From contig JBGAIL010000066.1 in NCBI GenBank assembly GCA_044225565.1, positions 1 to 22,697 of the forward strand: DNA of 22,697 nucleotides. The letters are read 5' to 3'. A model generated the notes under the pieces. That model was not told where the DNA came from and made no database searches. It worked only from the letters and a program-made list of their open reading frames with translations. Positions 1-6,177 of this stretch are shown here, one piece after another. Each line of letters begins with the position of its first letter. The stretch's first letter is position 1. Position numbers and translations under genes: made by a program. This DNA is from CAVXAE01 sp044225565 (GTDB taxonomy: Bacteria > Pseudomonadota > Gammaproteobacteria > Steroidobacterales > Steroidobacteraceae).

Positions 1-103
1 GGAGGTCGATGCGGAGCTGGTTGGGCCACCAGTCGCGGTTGGTCGTGCTGCCTCCGGCCGTGTGGCCGAACGGGCACCTGGTTCCGGTCGCGTCGTCATT
101 CAT
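1..103 (-). CDS. katG: Catalase-peroxidase KatG, N-terminal fragment cut by the window edge
   Basis: The minus-strand frame from the ATG at 103 runs off the window after 34 codons. It contains CPFGHTAGGSTTNRDWWPNQL followed by RIDL, which is the characteristic N-terminal block of bifunctional catalase-peroxidases (CPF-H, then TTNRDWWPNQL just before the first helix of the haem domain). The family breaks down hydrogen peroxide with a haem b cofactor and is usually about 720-750 residues long, so about 95 percent lies outside. A strong Shine-Dalgarno GGAGGAG (complement of 110-116) sits 6 bases from the ATG and fixes the start. The gene is on the same strand as the P450 and LuxR-type genes, 124 bases behind the P450 stop, with its own plausible promoter. 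The catalytic residues are not in the window. Confidence 0.93.
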   Translation of the reverse strand, partial: MNDDATGTRCPFGHTAGGSTTNRDWWPNQLRIDL

Positions 104-130
104 GTGCGGCTCCTCCGATGGGGTGGCGCC

Positions 131-195
131 AATATAGGTTCGCCCCCGGAGCCGCGTGATGGATTGTTTCGATGAGCGCGATAGACGATTACTGC
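131..195 (-). promoter_or_regulatory. Probable katG promoter with a possible OxyR-like site
   Basis: On the minus strand a TATATT -10 hexamer (complement of 131-136) lies 27 bases upstream of the katG ATG, with no good -35 element. Directly upstream, at 159-195, four quarter sites follow the OxyR pattern of ATAG and CTAT tetramers spaced by 7: atgg (159-162), cgat (170-173), atag (181-184) and ctgc (192-195), 12 of 16 positions matching. KatG is a classical OxyR target in many proteobacteria, and a weak -35 next to such a site fits activator dependence. The match is degenerate, so this remains tentative. Confidence 0.35.
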
Positions 196-227
196 AACGT
201 GCGGCGCGGACTCGCGCGCGGGCCTTC

Positions 228-1445
228 TCAGCCCACTCGGGCGGGAAGTCTGACGTAACCGCGGAAGCGGGCGCGGAGGCCACGAACGGCACCTCCGGTG
301 AGTTGAGCGCGCGGAAATCTCCGCAGAAACCCTGCGATGGCGATCTGCCCTTCGATGCGCGCCACGGACATGCCCGCGCACGCATGCCCTCCGGCTGCGA
401 ACGCGAGATGCCGATTCGGCTCGCGCCCTACATCGAACCTGTCGGGATGCGCGAACTCGCGCGGATCGCGGTTCGCCGCGCCGATGCACAGCGTGAGATA
501 GGTGCCCGCCTCGAACCGGTATCCGCCGATCTCCACCGGCTCGATGACCATCCGGTTGCCGAGCTGGTTCGGGCTTTCCATCCGCAGGCATTCCTCGATG
601 GCGGTGGCGATCATGCCCGTATCGGATTCGAGACGCTCGCGCTGCGCCGGATCCGCGAGCAGCAGCGCCAGCCCGCTCCCGATGAGGTTCGTCGTCGTTT
701 CGTGCCCCGCGTTCAGCAGGAAGATGCAGTTGTGCAGCAGCTCGCGCTCGCTGAGCGGCTCGCCGCCGGTCGCGTCGCGGATCAGGCGGCTCAGCAGATC
801 GTCTTCGCCTCGAAGGTGGCGCCTGCGGTCGCTCACCAGCTCGCGCGAGAATTCGAGAAACTCGCTGACGCTGCGCTGGCCGAGCGCCAGCTGCTCGGGC
901 GACAGCCCGGGATCGAGCGCGCCCAGTATCGCGAGCGACCAGGCGCGCAACGGTCCGCGCTCGCCGCGCGGCACGCCGAGCAGATTCCCGATGACTTCCA
1001 CCGGAATGGCCGCCGCGAAATGCTCGATGAGGTCGGCGTCCCGCCGTGCTTCCATCTCGTCGCACAGGTCGTCGACGAGCGCCTCCAGTCCCGGCACCAT
1101 GCCGCGTATCGCAGCGGGCGTCAGCGCGCCGACGATCTGGCGTCGCACGCGCGTGTGATAGGGCGGATCATTGAATACCAGGCTCGATGTGTGGTGCTCG
1201 TAGAGCGGGGTGCCCGTGCCGAACTTCGGCGCGAACACGGTTTGCTTGTCGGAGCTGAAGTGCGCGCGGTCGCGATAGACCGCAGAAAGATCCGCGTGCC
1301 GGGTCAGGAAGATCGAGCCGTCCGGACAGCGATGCGCGGGATCGAGCTCGCGCAGCGCGGCATAAGTGGGGTAGGGATTCTCGAAGAACTCCGGCGGCAG
1401 TCGCTCGGGGTCGAACGAGGCAGCAAGCTCGCGTGCGTCGCTCAT
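228..1445 (-). CDS. Bacterial class I cytochrome P450
   Basis: A soluble 405-residue P450 monooxygenase, the normal length for bacterial class I enzymes, which insert one oxygen atom into an organic substrate using electrons from a ferredoxin and reductase. Visible signatures are the I-helix oxygen-activation motif AGHETT (246-251), the K-helix ExxR (E285-R288), and the haem loop FAAGGHACAG (349-358) with Cys356 as the axial thiolate. There is no signal peptide or membrane anchor. The N-terminal NPYPTYAALR is also typical. The ATG at 1445 has only a weak, distant GGGAG upstream. The gene starts 27 bases after the stop of the LuxR-type regulator on the same strand, so the two are probably cotranscribed. 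No ferredoxin or reductase gene is in view. The substrate cannot be read from the sequence. Confidence 0.95.
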   Translation of the reverse strand: MSDARELAASFDPERLPPEFFENPYPTYAALRELDPAHRCPDGSIFLTRHADLSAVYRDRAHFSSDKQTVFAPKFGTGTPLYEHHTSSLVFNDPPYHTRVRRQIVGALTPAAIRGMVPGLEALVDDLCDEMEARRDADLIEHFAAAIPVEVIGNLLGVPRGERGPLRAWSLAILGALDPGLSPEQLALGQRSVSEFLEFSRELVSDRRRHLRGEDDLLSRLIRDATGGEPLSERELLHNCIFLLNAGHETTTNLIGSGLALLLADPAQRERLESDTGMIATAIEECLRMESPNQLGNRMVIEPVEIGGYRFEAGTYLTLCIGAANRDPREFAHPDRFDVGREPNRHLAFAAGGHACAGMSVARIEGQIAIAGFLRRFPRAQLTGGAVRGLRARFRGYVRLPARVG

Positions 1446-1472
1446 GGTGGCGCGGCGCGACTCCCGCCCGCG

Positions 1473-2327
1473 TCAGGGCTCCGACAGCCCGCTGCCGTAC
1501 AACGCCCGCAGGAACAGGTGGAACAGCTGCGCCTGCGAGCTGATCTCGAGCTTCCCGTAAATGTTGCGCTTGTGGTTGATCACCGTGCCGTCCGAGATGC
1601 CGAGCTCGTGCGCGATGGATTTCGAGGAATGCCCCTTGATGGTGAGCTCCACGATGTCGATCTCGCGCGCCGTGAGCGCCTTGTGCTTGAGGTTGCGGAT
1701 GACGTTGCGCACGCCGAATGCCAGCGGTGCGCGGGCGGCGCTGTTCACCGAGGCGCCCATGTTCCGCCATTGCCAGTGCCGCTCGACGAAGCTCTCGACG
1801 AACCCTTCCAGCGACCGCAGCGCCGCGAGCTCCTGGCTCGCGTAGCGGGGGCTCGACCCCTGGCGCTCGAGCAGCACGTGGACGAGCTCCTCGCCGTTGA
1901 TCTCTATGAGGAAGCGCACCTCGTCGAGCACGTCCACGTCCTTGTAGAACATGCGGTAGTACTCGGATTCGAGGAAGGCTTCGGGCGCGACGTCCTCCAT
2001 GCGCAGCACGCCACGGCGCCGCGCGCTGGTGGCGGCGATGTGGAAAGGGTCGAGCAGGTAGAGGCCCTGGTTGTAGGCGGCCATGTCCGCCTGCAGCTTG
2101 GCGGGGTCCAGGTTGGTGTGGATGAGCTCGGCCGCGCAGCCTTCGCGGTAGCGGTAGACGATGAAGTTGTCGAAGGCGACCACCTGCCCGAGCAGCTCAC
2201 CGAGCGCCGGCAGGAAACGGCCCTGGTCGACGTGCCGCACCAGCTCGCCCGCGAGGCTCGCGAACTCGGCCACCGACAGGGGTTGCCGGGCGGGCTCGAC
2301 CACGCGGAGTTCGGCTCGGTCGGTCAT
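1473..2327 (-). CDS. LuxR-type helix-turn-helix transcriptional regulator
   Basis: From the ATG at 2327 this is 284 residues; an in-frame TTG at 2348 would add 7. The C-terminal segment (about 218-268) is a clear GerE/LuxR DNA-binding domain: LTAREIDIVELTIKG, then the helix-turn-helix with ELGISDGTVINHKRNIYGKL. The N-terminal 190 residues look like a globular ligand-sensing domain, possibly GAF-like or autoinducer-domain-like, but lack a receiver-domain phosphorylation site, so this is a one-component regulator rather than a response regulator. No LuxI-type synthase is nearby. It precedes the P450 gene by 27 bases on the same strand and is divergent from the metallo-hydrolase gene, so control of one or both is a reasonable inference. 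No convincing Shine-Dalgarno was seen for either start. Confidence 0.9.
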   Translation of the reverse strand: MTDRAELRVVEPARQPLSVAEFASLAGELVRHVDQGRFLPALGELLGQVVAFDNFIVYRYREGCAAELIHTNLDPAKLQADMAAYNQGLYLLDPFHIAATSARRRGVLRMEDVAPEAFLESEYYRMFYKDVDVLDEVRFLIEINGEELVHVLLERQGSSPRYASQELAALRSLEGFVESFVERHWQWRNMGASVNSAARAPLAFGVRNVIRNLKHKALTAREIDIVELTIKGHSSKSIAHELGISDGTVINHKRNIYGKLEISSQAQLFHLFLRALYGSGLSEP

Positions 2328-2388
2328 GGCCCGGGCAGTGTCTTGCAAGGGCCGCAGGCGCGCAAGGCCGGCCAGTCGTTCCGGGCGC

Positions 2389-2400
2389 GCAAGAACTTGC
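2389..2400. promoter_or_regulatory. Short inverted repeat in the LuxR/MBL divergent promoter region
   Basis: GCAAG-aa-CTTGC lies in the 111-base gap between the divergent LuxR-type and metallo-hydrolase genes. A second perfect palindrome, CTTGCAAG (2342-2349), and a further GCAAGG (2372-2377) repeat the same half-site, so this may be an operator. The arms are only 4-5 bases and the evidence is weak. Confidence 0.2.
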
Positions 2401-2438
2401 TATTCCCTCGCGGGAGAGATGCGAGCCACCCTTACGCC

Positions 2439-3194
2439 TTGTCGATCGCACCCCAATGGTATGAGCGCCTCGAGGCAGGGGACGGCGTGCTGCGCCTGTG
2501 GGAGCCGCACGTTCACCCCTTCGCGCGCGCCAACATCTGGTACGTCCTTGGGCGCGATCGCGACCTGCTGATCGATGCAGGCACCGGCCTGCGGCCCCTG
2601 ATGCCCGAGCTCCCCGGATTTTCCCGCCTGGGCGGCCACCCCGTCCTCGCCGTCGCCACGCACATCCATTTCGATCATGTGGGCGCGCTGCACGAATTCC
2701 CTTACCGCTGCGCGCATGCCGCCGAGGCGTCTCATTATTCAGCCATGCCGGACCAGGTCACCATGGCAGAGTTGTTCCGCGAGCTGCCCCGGCCTGTCGA
2801 AGCGCTTCCCCGAGCGGACTGGCACCCTCGCCACTATCGCGTCCCCGCCGCCCCCATCCACACTCCGTTGCAGGATCTCGACGCAATCGATCTGGGCGAC
2901 CGGCAACTCATCGTCCTGCACCTACCCGGCCATTCCCCCGGCTCCATCGGCCTGCTCGACGCGAAGCACGGCCTCCTGTTCTGCGGCGACGCCCTCTACG
3001 ACGGCGAGCTCATCGACAGCTTCGACACCTCCGACATCCCGGACTACCGCGCCACCATGCGCCGCCTGCGCGAGCTCGAGATCCGCATCGTCCATGGCGG
3101 CCACGGCGAAAGCTTCGGTCCTTCGCGCAAGAACCAGCTCATCCGCGAGTATCTCGACGGCCGCCGCCGCCAGGGCTGCCCCTCGCTGGAGTAG
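2439..3194 (+). CDS. MBL-fold metallo-hydrolase
   Basis: A metallo-beta-lactamase-fold hydrolase of about 251 residues, probably cytosolic because no signal peptide is seen. The zinc-binding signature HIHFDH (residues 75-80) is present, followed by the third-ligand region LPGHSPGS, the bridging-aspartate region FCGDALYDG, and a C-terminal VHGGHGES histidine. The family hydrolyses thioesters, lactones, phosphodiesters and other substrates; nothing here fixes the substrate. The start is uncertain. I chose the TTG at 2439 because homology-like sequence begins at IAPQWYERL immediately after it and no in-frame ATG exists there; a TTG at 2397 is the alternative and a good Shine-Dalgarno is lacking for both. 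It is divergent from the LuxR-type gene and convergent with the beta-propeller gene. Confidence 0.88.
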   Translation: MSIAPQWYERLEAGDGVLRLWEPHVHPFARANIWYVLGRDRDLLIDAGTGLRPLMPELPGFSRLGGHPVLAVATHIHFDHVGALHEFPYRCAHAAEASHYSAMPDQVTMAELFRELPRPVEALPRADWHPRHYRVPAAPIHTPLQDLDAIDLGDRQLIVLHLPGHSPGSIGLLDAKHGLLFCGDALYDGELIDSFDTSDIPDYRATMRRLRELEIRIVHGGHGESFGPSRKNQLIREYLDGRRRQGCPSLE

Positions 3195-3211
3195 GGCAGG
3201 CGCCCTGCCTA
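3193..3211. terminator. Possible short hairpin between convergent genes
   Basis: GGCAG (3195-3199) can pair with CTGCC (3205-3209), and the overlapping AGGGC (3193-3197) with GCCCT (3202-3206). The structure spans the stop codons of the MBL gene and the beta-propeller gene. It has no T-tract on either strand, so a role in termination is only plausible. Confidence 0.25.
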
Positions 3212-3850
3212 TCCCGGCCGCCGCACCGCGCGCACCTTGCCACTCTTGCCGCCGCCGCAATAGAACCGGTCCTTGCCATCCGCCTCGAGCCCGGAAACCC
3301 CCACGCCCGCCGGCAGCTCGAGGCTCTGCAGCACTTCTCCCGTCTTCGGGTCGATGCGCCGCAGCTCGCTCTCGTCGTTCTCCCACGTGCCGTGCCACAG
3401 GTCTCCGTCCACCCAGGTGACGCCGGTGACGAAGCGATTGGACTCGATGGTGCGCAGCACCGCACCGGTCGCGGGATCGATCTGGTAGATCTTCCGCTCC
3501 CGATAGTGGCCCACCCAAAGCGAGCCTTCCGCCCAGGCGAGCCCCGAATCCCCACCGCTGCCCGGAGCGGGAATCGTCGACAGCACTCGTCCCGTTTCCG
3601 GGTCGATCTTCTGGATGCGGCTCTCGGCGATCTGGAAGAGATGCCGCCCGTCGAAGGCCGTGCCCGCATGCGCGGCCACGTCGAGCGCGCGCACCGACTT
3701 TCCGCTCGCGGGGTCCAGCGCGTTCAGCTTGTCTCCGGACGCGAACCATACCTTCTCGCCGTCGTAAGAGACGCCATGCACGCCTTCCACTCCGGGGACG
3801 GGCCCGTATTCCCGAATGATTTCGGCAGGTGACTTGTTCATGGGCTTCAT
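3209..3850 (-). CDS. Small beta-propeller protein (Vgb/YncE/SMP-30-like)
   Basis: The protein has 213 residues from the ATG at 3850. It is built of about five sequence repeats of 40-45 residues, each with a G-(VL)-x-W or similar strand, then LWxG/VWFA, then IDPxTGxVLxxI (for example KIDPETGRVLSTI, QIDPATGAVLRTI, RIDPKTGEVLQSL). This is the pattern of Vgb, YncE and glutamine-cyclotransferase-like propellers. No signal peptide is seen, so it is probably cytosolic. The ATG begins one base after the TAG of the upstream regulator gene, so translation is very likely coupled. It may bind or sense a small molecule in partnership with that regulator, but this is inference, and no catalytic residues can be assigned. 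Confidence 0.82.
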   Translation of the reverse strand: MKPMNKSPAEIIREYGPVPGVEGVHGVSYDGEKVWFASGDKLNALDPASGKSVRALDVAAHAGTAFDGRHLFQIAESRIQKIDPETGRVLSTIPAPGSGGDSGLAWAEGSLWVGHYRERKIYQIDPATGAVLRTIESNRFVTGVTWVDGDLWHGTWENDESELRRIDPKTGEVLQSLELPAGVGVSGLEADGKDRFYCGGGKSGKVRAVRRPG

Positions 3851-3851
3851 C

Positions 3852-5072
3852 CTAGTCAATCGGCAGGGCGGCAGGGAGCAACAAGGTTGTCGTGAATCCC
3901 GGCAGCGGCGGCGTCATCCAGCGGCGGGTGCGGCCGTGGCCGAAAGCCTGCACTTTCCCGGTTGTCGCGAGCGCATCGAGCGCCCGCTGCACGGTGCGCT
4001 GGCTCGTCGCGAGCGCGAGCGCCAGTGCGGAGCTGGACCAGGATTCGCCGTCGGCGAGGAAAGCGAGCACTGCTGCGTGCCTTTCTTCGACGGGTCGTGC
4101 GAGCACTACCACTTTTCGCGCCCGGTTCGGCACCAACGCGAATCCGCGCGGGGTCGCACTGACTTCGGTCAGAGGCCGGAGAATCCTTCGAAGCCGCGCC
4201 ATCTCAACTCGCAGCCTCGCGCGATGCGATTCATCGGAGAGCTTCAAGCGGAACGCGCGCGCGACGAGCGCATCTCTCGCGACGTCTCCGGGCCATGCCT
4301 CGGCGAGAGTGCGAGCGAGCGTGAGCAGCACCGGCCGCCTGGCGAGCGAAATCGTCTGGCGATCGTCGCGCACCACGTAGCGGCACGCGTCGACGATCAG
4401 CGCTTTCGAGGCGAACAAGGACTCCACGTCCTCCAGCAGCAGGAGCTGCTCTTCTCCGTTCGAGAGGAGTCGGGCCGCCGGCGAGCTCATGACGAGCGCG
4501 GCGCTTTCGACTTCCGCCTTCAACGCGGGAATGCGCGCGAGCTGAGCGGCTCCCCGCGCTCTTTCGAGAGCGGCGTGTGCGGCCTTCGCCTGAACCCGCC
4601 TCATGGCGATGCCCGCGAGCACCAGCTCGTGGATGGCCCTCGATGCAGGAGAAAGCAGCGCGGCATCGAGTCTGGCGAGCATCCGCTCGGCTTCGTCGAT
4701 GCGGCCGATCAGCAGGAGCCGTCGCGCTTCCAGATATCCCGCATGCGTGGCGTTCGCGCGGTCGCCGTGCTTCTCGAGCGTTGCCCGCGCCACATCGAGC
4801 GCTTTCGCCGGCCATGCCAGATCCCGCGAAGCGAGCGCGATCTCGGCTTCGGCGACCACGCATCGGGCCCGCGCCATGGGCTCCATCGCGCCGAACGCTC
4901 GGGCGGCACGTTTCAGAAGTGCCTTCGCGCGAACGAGATCTCCGAGCTGCGCCATCGCGATGCCGCGGAGCGCGAGCGCGGGCGGATCGTCGCGCAGGGC
5001 GATGCGCTTCAATGCGCCTAGCGGATCGCCTGCAGCCAGCGCCCGCGCCGCGGCCGTGATCAGCGAGTCCAC
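3852..5072 (-). CDS. TPR-like regulator with two winged-helix domains
   Basis: The protein has 406 residues from a GTG at 5072, which has GGGA about 8 bases upstream; the frame stays open further upstream into the SDR gene but offers no better start. Residues 1-190 are Ala/Leu/Arg-rich helical repeats resembling TPR units. Residues 225-315 (DVARDALVARAF, then SHRARLRVEMARLRRIL) resemble an OmpR/SARP-type winged helix. Residues 325-385 (HAAVLAFLADG, then TSQRTVQRALDALATTGKV) look like a second, DeoR/MarR-like winged helix with the expected recognition helix. The family is not one I can name. It is probably a cytosolic transcription factor, possibly using the coupled beta-propeller protein as a partner. 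It starts 41 bases after the SDR stop and overlaps no gene. Confidence 0.75.
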   Translation of the reverse strand: MDSLITAAARALAAGDPLGALKRIALRDDPPALALRGIAMAQLGDLVRAKALLKRAARAFGAMEPMARARCVVAEAEIALASRDLAWPAKALDVARATLEKHGDRANATHAGYLEARRLLLIGRIDEAERMLARLDAALLSPASRAIHELVLAGIAMRRVQAKAAHAALERARGAAQLARIPALKAEVESAALVMSSPAARLLSNGEEQLLLLEDVESLFASKALIVDACRYVVRDDRQTISLARRPVLLTLARTLAEAWPGDVARDALVARAFRLKLSDESHRARLRVEMARLRRILRPLTEVSATPRGFALVPNRARKVVVLARPVEERHAAVLAFLADGESWSSSALALALATSQRTVQRALDALATTGKVQAFGHGRTRRWMTPPLPGFTTTLLLPAALPID

Positions 5073-5112
5073 TGGAATCCCGTCACACTTGTAACTCGCA
5101 GTGACGTCGCGA

Positions 5113-5901
5113 TCAGCCCCCGACCGCCGAAGCGCCACCGTCCACTGCGAGCACCTGCCCGGTGATGTGCTTCCCGGCATCCGAAGCGAACAGCACCGCG
5201 ATGCCCTTGAGGCCTTCATCGTCCCCGAGCTTGCGCAAGGGTACGCGCGCGGCCAGGTTCTGCTCCCCGTGGGCTTCGAGAGTGCCGCGAGTCATCTTGC
5301 TCGGGAACCAGCCCGGGGCGATCGCGTTCACCGTGATGCCGTGGACGCCCCATTCACCCGCCAGCGCGCGCGTGAGGTTGATGACGCCGGCCTTGCTGGT
5401 GTTGTAAGCCACCATCTCGGGCCCTTCGGCGTTGCCGAAGAATCCCGTGATCGACGCCATCATGATGATGCGCCCCGAGCCGCGCGGAATCATGTCGCGC
5501 TTCGCGAGGAACTGGCTGAACAGGAACACGCTGCGCAGGTTGAGGTTCATCACCTTGTCCCACGCCTCCAGCGGATAGTCCTCCGCTGGCGCCCCCCAGG
5601 TCGCCCCGGCGTTGTTCACCAGGATGTCGACGCGGCCGAGCTGCTCGAGCGTGGCGCCACAGATGCGGTTGACCTCTTCGGGGTCGCTGGCATTGCCCGC
5701 GATCCATCGGGACTCGATCCCCCGCGCCTTCAGGTGGGCGGAAGCCTCCGCGAGATCCTCGCTCTTGCGCGAGGTGAGCATCACGCTGGCACCGGCTTCG
5801 CCCAGCGCTTCGGCCACCTGCAGGCCGAGCCCGCGCGATCCGCCGGTGATGAGCGCCTTGCGGCCGCTCAAATCGAAAAGCTCACGCAGATGTCGGCTCA
5901 T
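5113..5901 (-). CDS. Short-chain dehydrogenase/reductase (SDR)
   Basis: A classical SDR of 262 residues that uses NAD(P)H to interconvert a carbonyl and an alcohol. The Rossmann cofactor motif TGGSRGLG (19-26), NNAG (96-99), catalytic Asn121, Ser150, Tyr166 and Lys170 (YNTSK) and the C-terminal GQVLAVDGG are all present. The R45/K46 after the second beta strand (TSRK) favours NADPH over NADH. The N-terminus (LFDLSGRKALITGGSRG) resembles gluconate 5-dehydrogenase and RhlG-like ketoacyl reductases, but the substrate cannot be assigned. The ATG at 5901 is preceded by GAGAGGAG about 10 bases away. It is the first gene of a probable three-gene operon with the winged-helix regulator and the propeller gene. 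Confidence 0.95.
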   Translation of the reverse strand: MSRHLRELFDLSGRKALITGGSRGLGLQVAEALGEAGASVMLTSRKSEDLAEASAHLKARGIESRWIAGNASDPEEVNRICGATLEQLGRVDILVNNAGATWGAPAEDYPLEAWDKVMNLNLRSVFLFSQFLAKRDMIPRGSGRIIMMASITGFFGNAEGPEMVAYNTSKAGVINLTRALAGEWGVHGITVNAIAPGWFPSKMTRGTLEAHGEQNLAARVPLRKLGDDEGLKGIAVLFASDAGKHITGQVLAVDGGASAVGG

Positions 5902-6080
5902 GATCCAACCACTCCTCTCGCATCTCCCGGCACACGTCGGTGCGCCGGGCGACCACGTCCCGCGAGCGGGTCATGCCGGCAATGTCCGCGATTTGCAGGG
6001 ACCTCGAGCCGGGGTAATGGGCCATTCTTGCGCTTCGTGGGGCCTGTCCGCAATGCGCAGCGGGTGAGCTCCAGTGCGCC

Positions 6081-6097
6081 GTTCCGGCCAGCGGAAC
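6081..6097. promoter_or_regulatory. Inverted repeat in the gap upstream of the SDR gene
   Basis: GTTCCG (6081-6086) and CGGAAC (6092-6097) form a 6-base inverted repeat in the 276-base gap between the SDR start and the TonB receptor stop. It could be an operator for the SDR operon or part of the receptor 3' end. I saw no other convincing element or small gene in this gap apart from the terminator-like hairpin at 6131-6168. Confidence 0.2.
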
Positions 6098-6130
6098 AGC
6101 GGCCGCAATTCCTGCTGAAAGAGGCGAGGC

Positions 6131-6168
6131 TCGGCTACCGCCCCCGGGTCAGCGGAGGTGGTAGCCGA
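6131..6168 (-). terminator. Hairpin after the TonB receptor gene
   Basis: A perfect 9-base inverted repeat, TCGGCTACC (6131-6139) and GGTAGCCGA (6160-6168) with a 20-base loop, begins 9 bases past the receptor stop on the minus strand. It is followed by only a short T run, so it is a probable transcription end or RNA-stabilising structure, not a textbook intrinsic terminator. Confidence 0.45.
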
Positions 6169-6177
6169 CTGCAGCGT

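Noticed and set aside
1473..2327. Quorum-sensing LuxR/LuxI pair
   Set aside because: There is no synthase gene nearby and the ligand domain cannot be shown to be an acyl-homoserine-lactone binder.
156..2438. A very long plus-strand open frame running upstream of the MBL gene
   Set aside because: It is antisense to the P450 and LuxR-type genes, which have full family motifs. The open frame is a consequence of high GC content, and only the part from about 2439 encodes recognisable protein.
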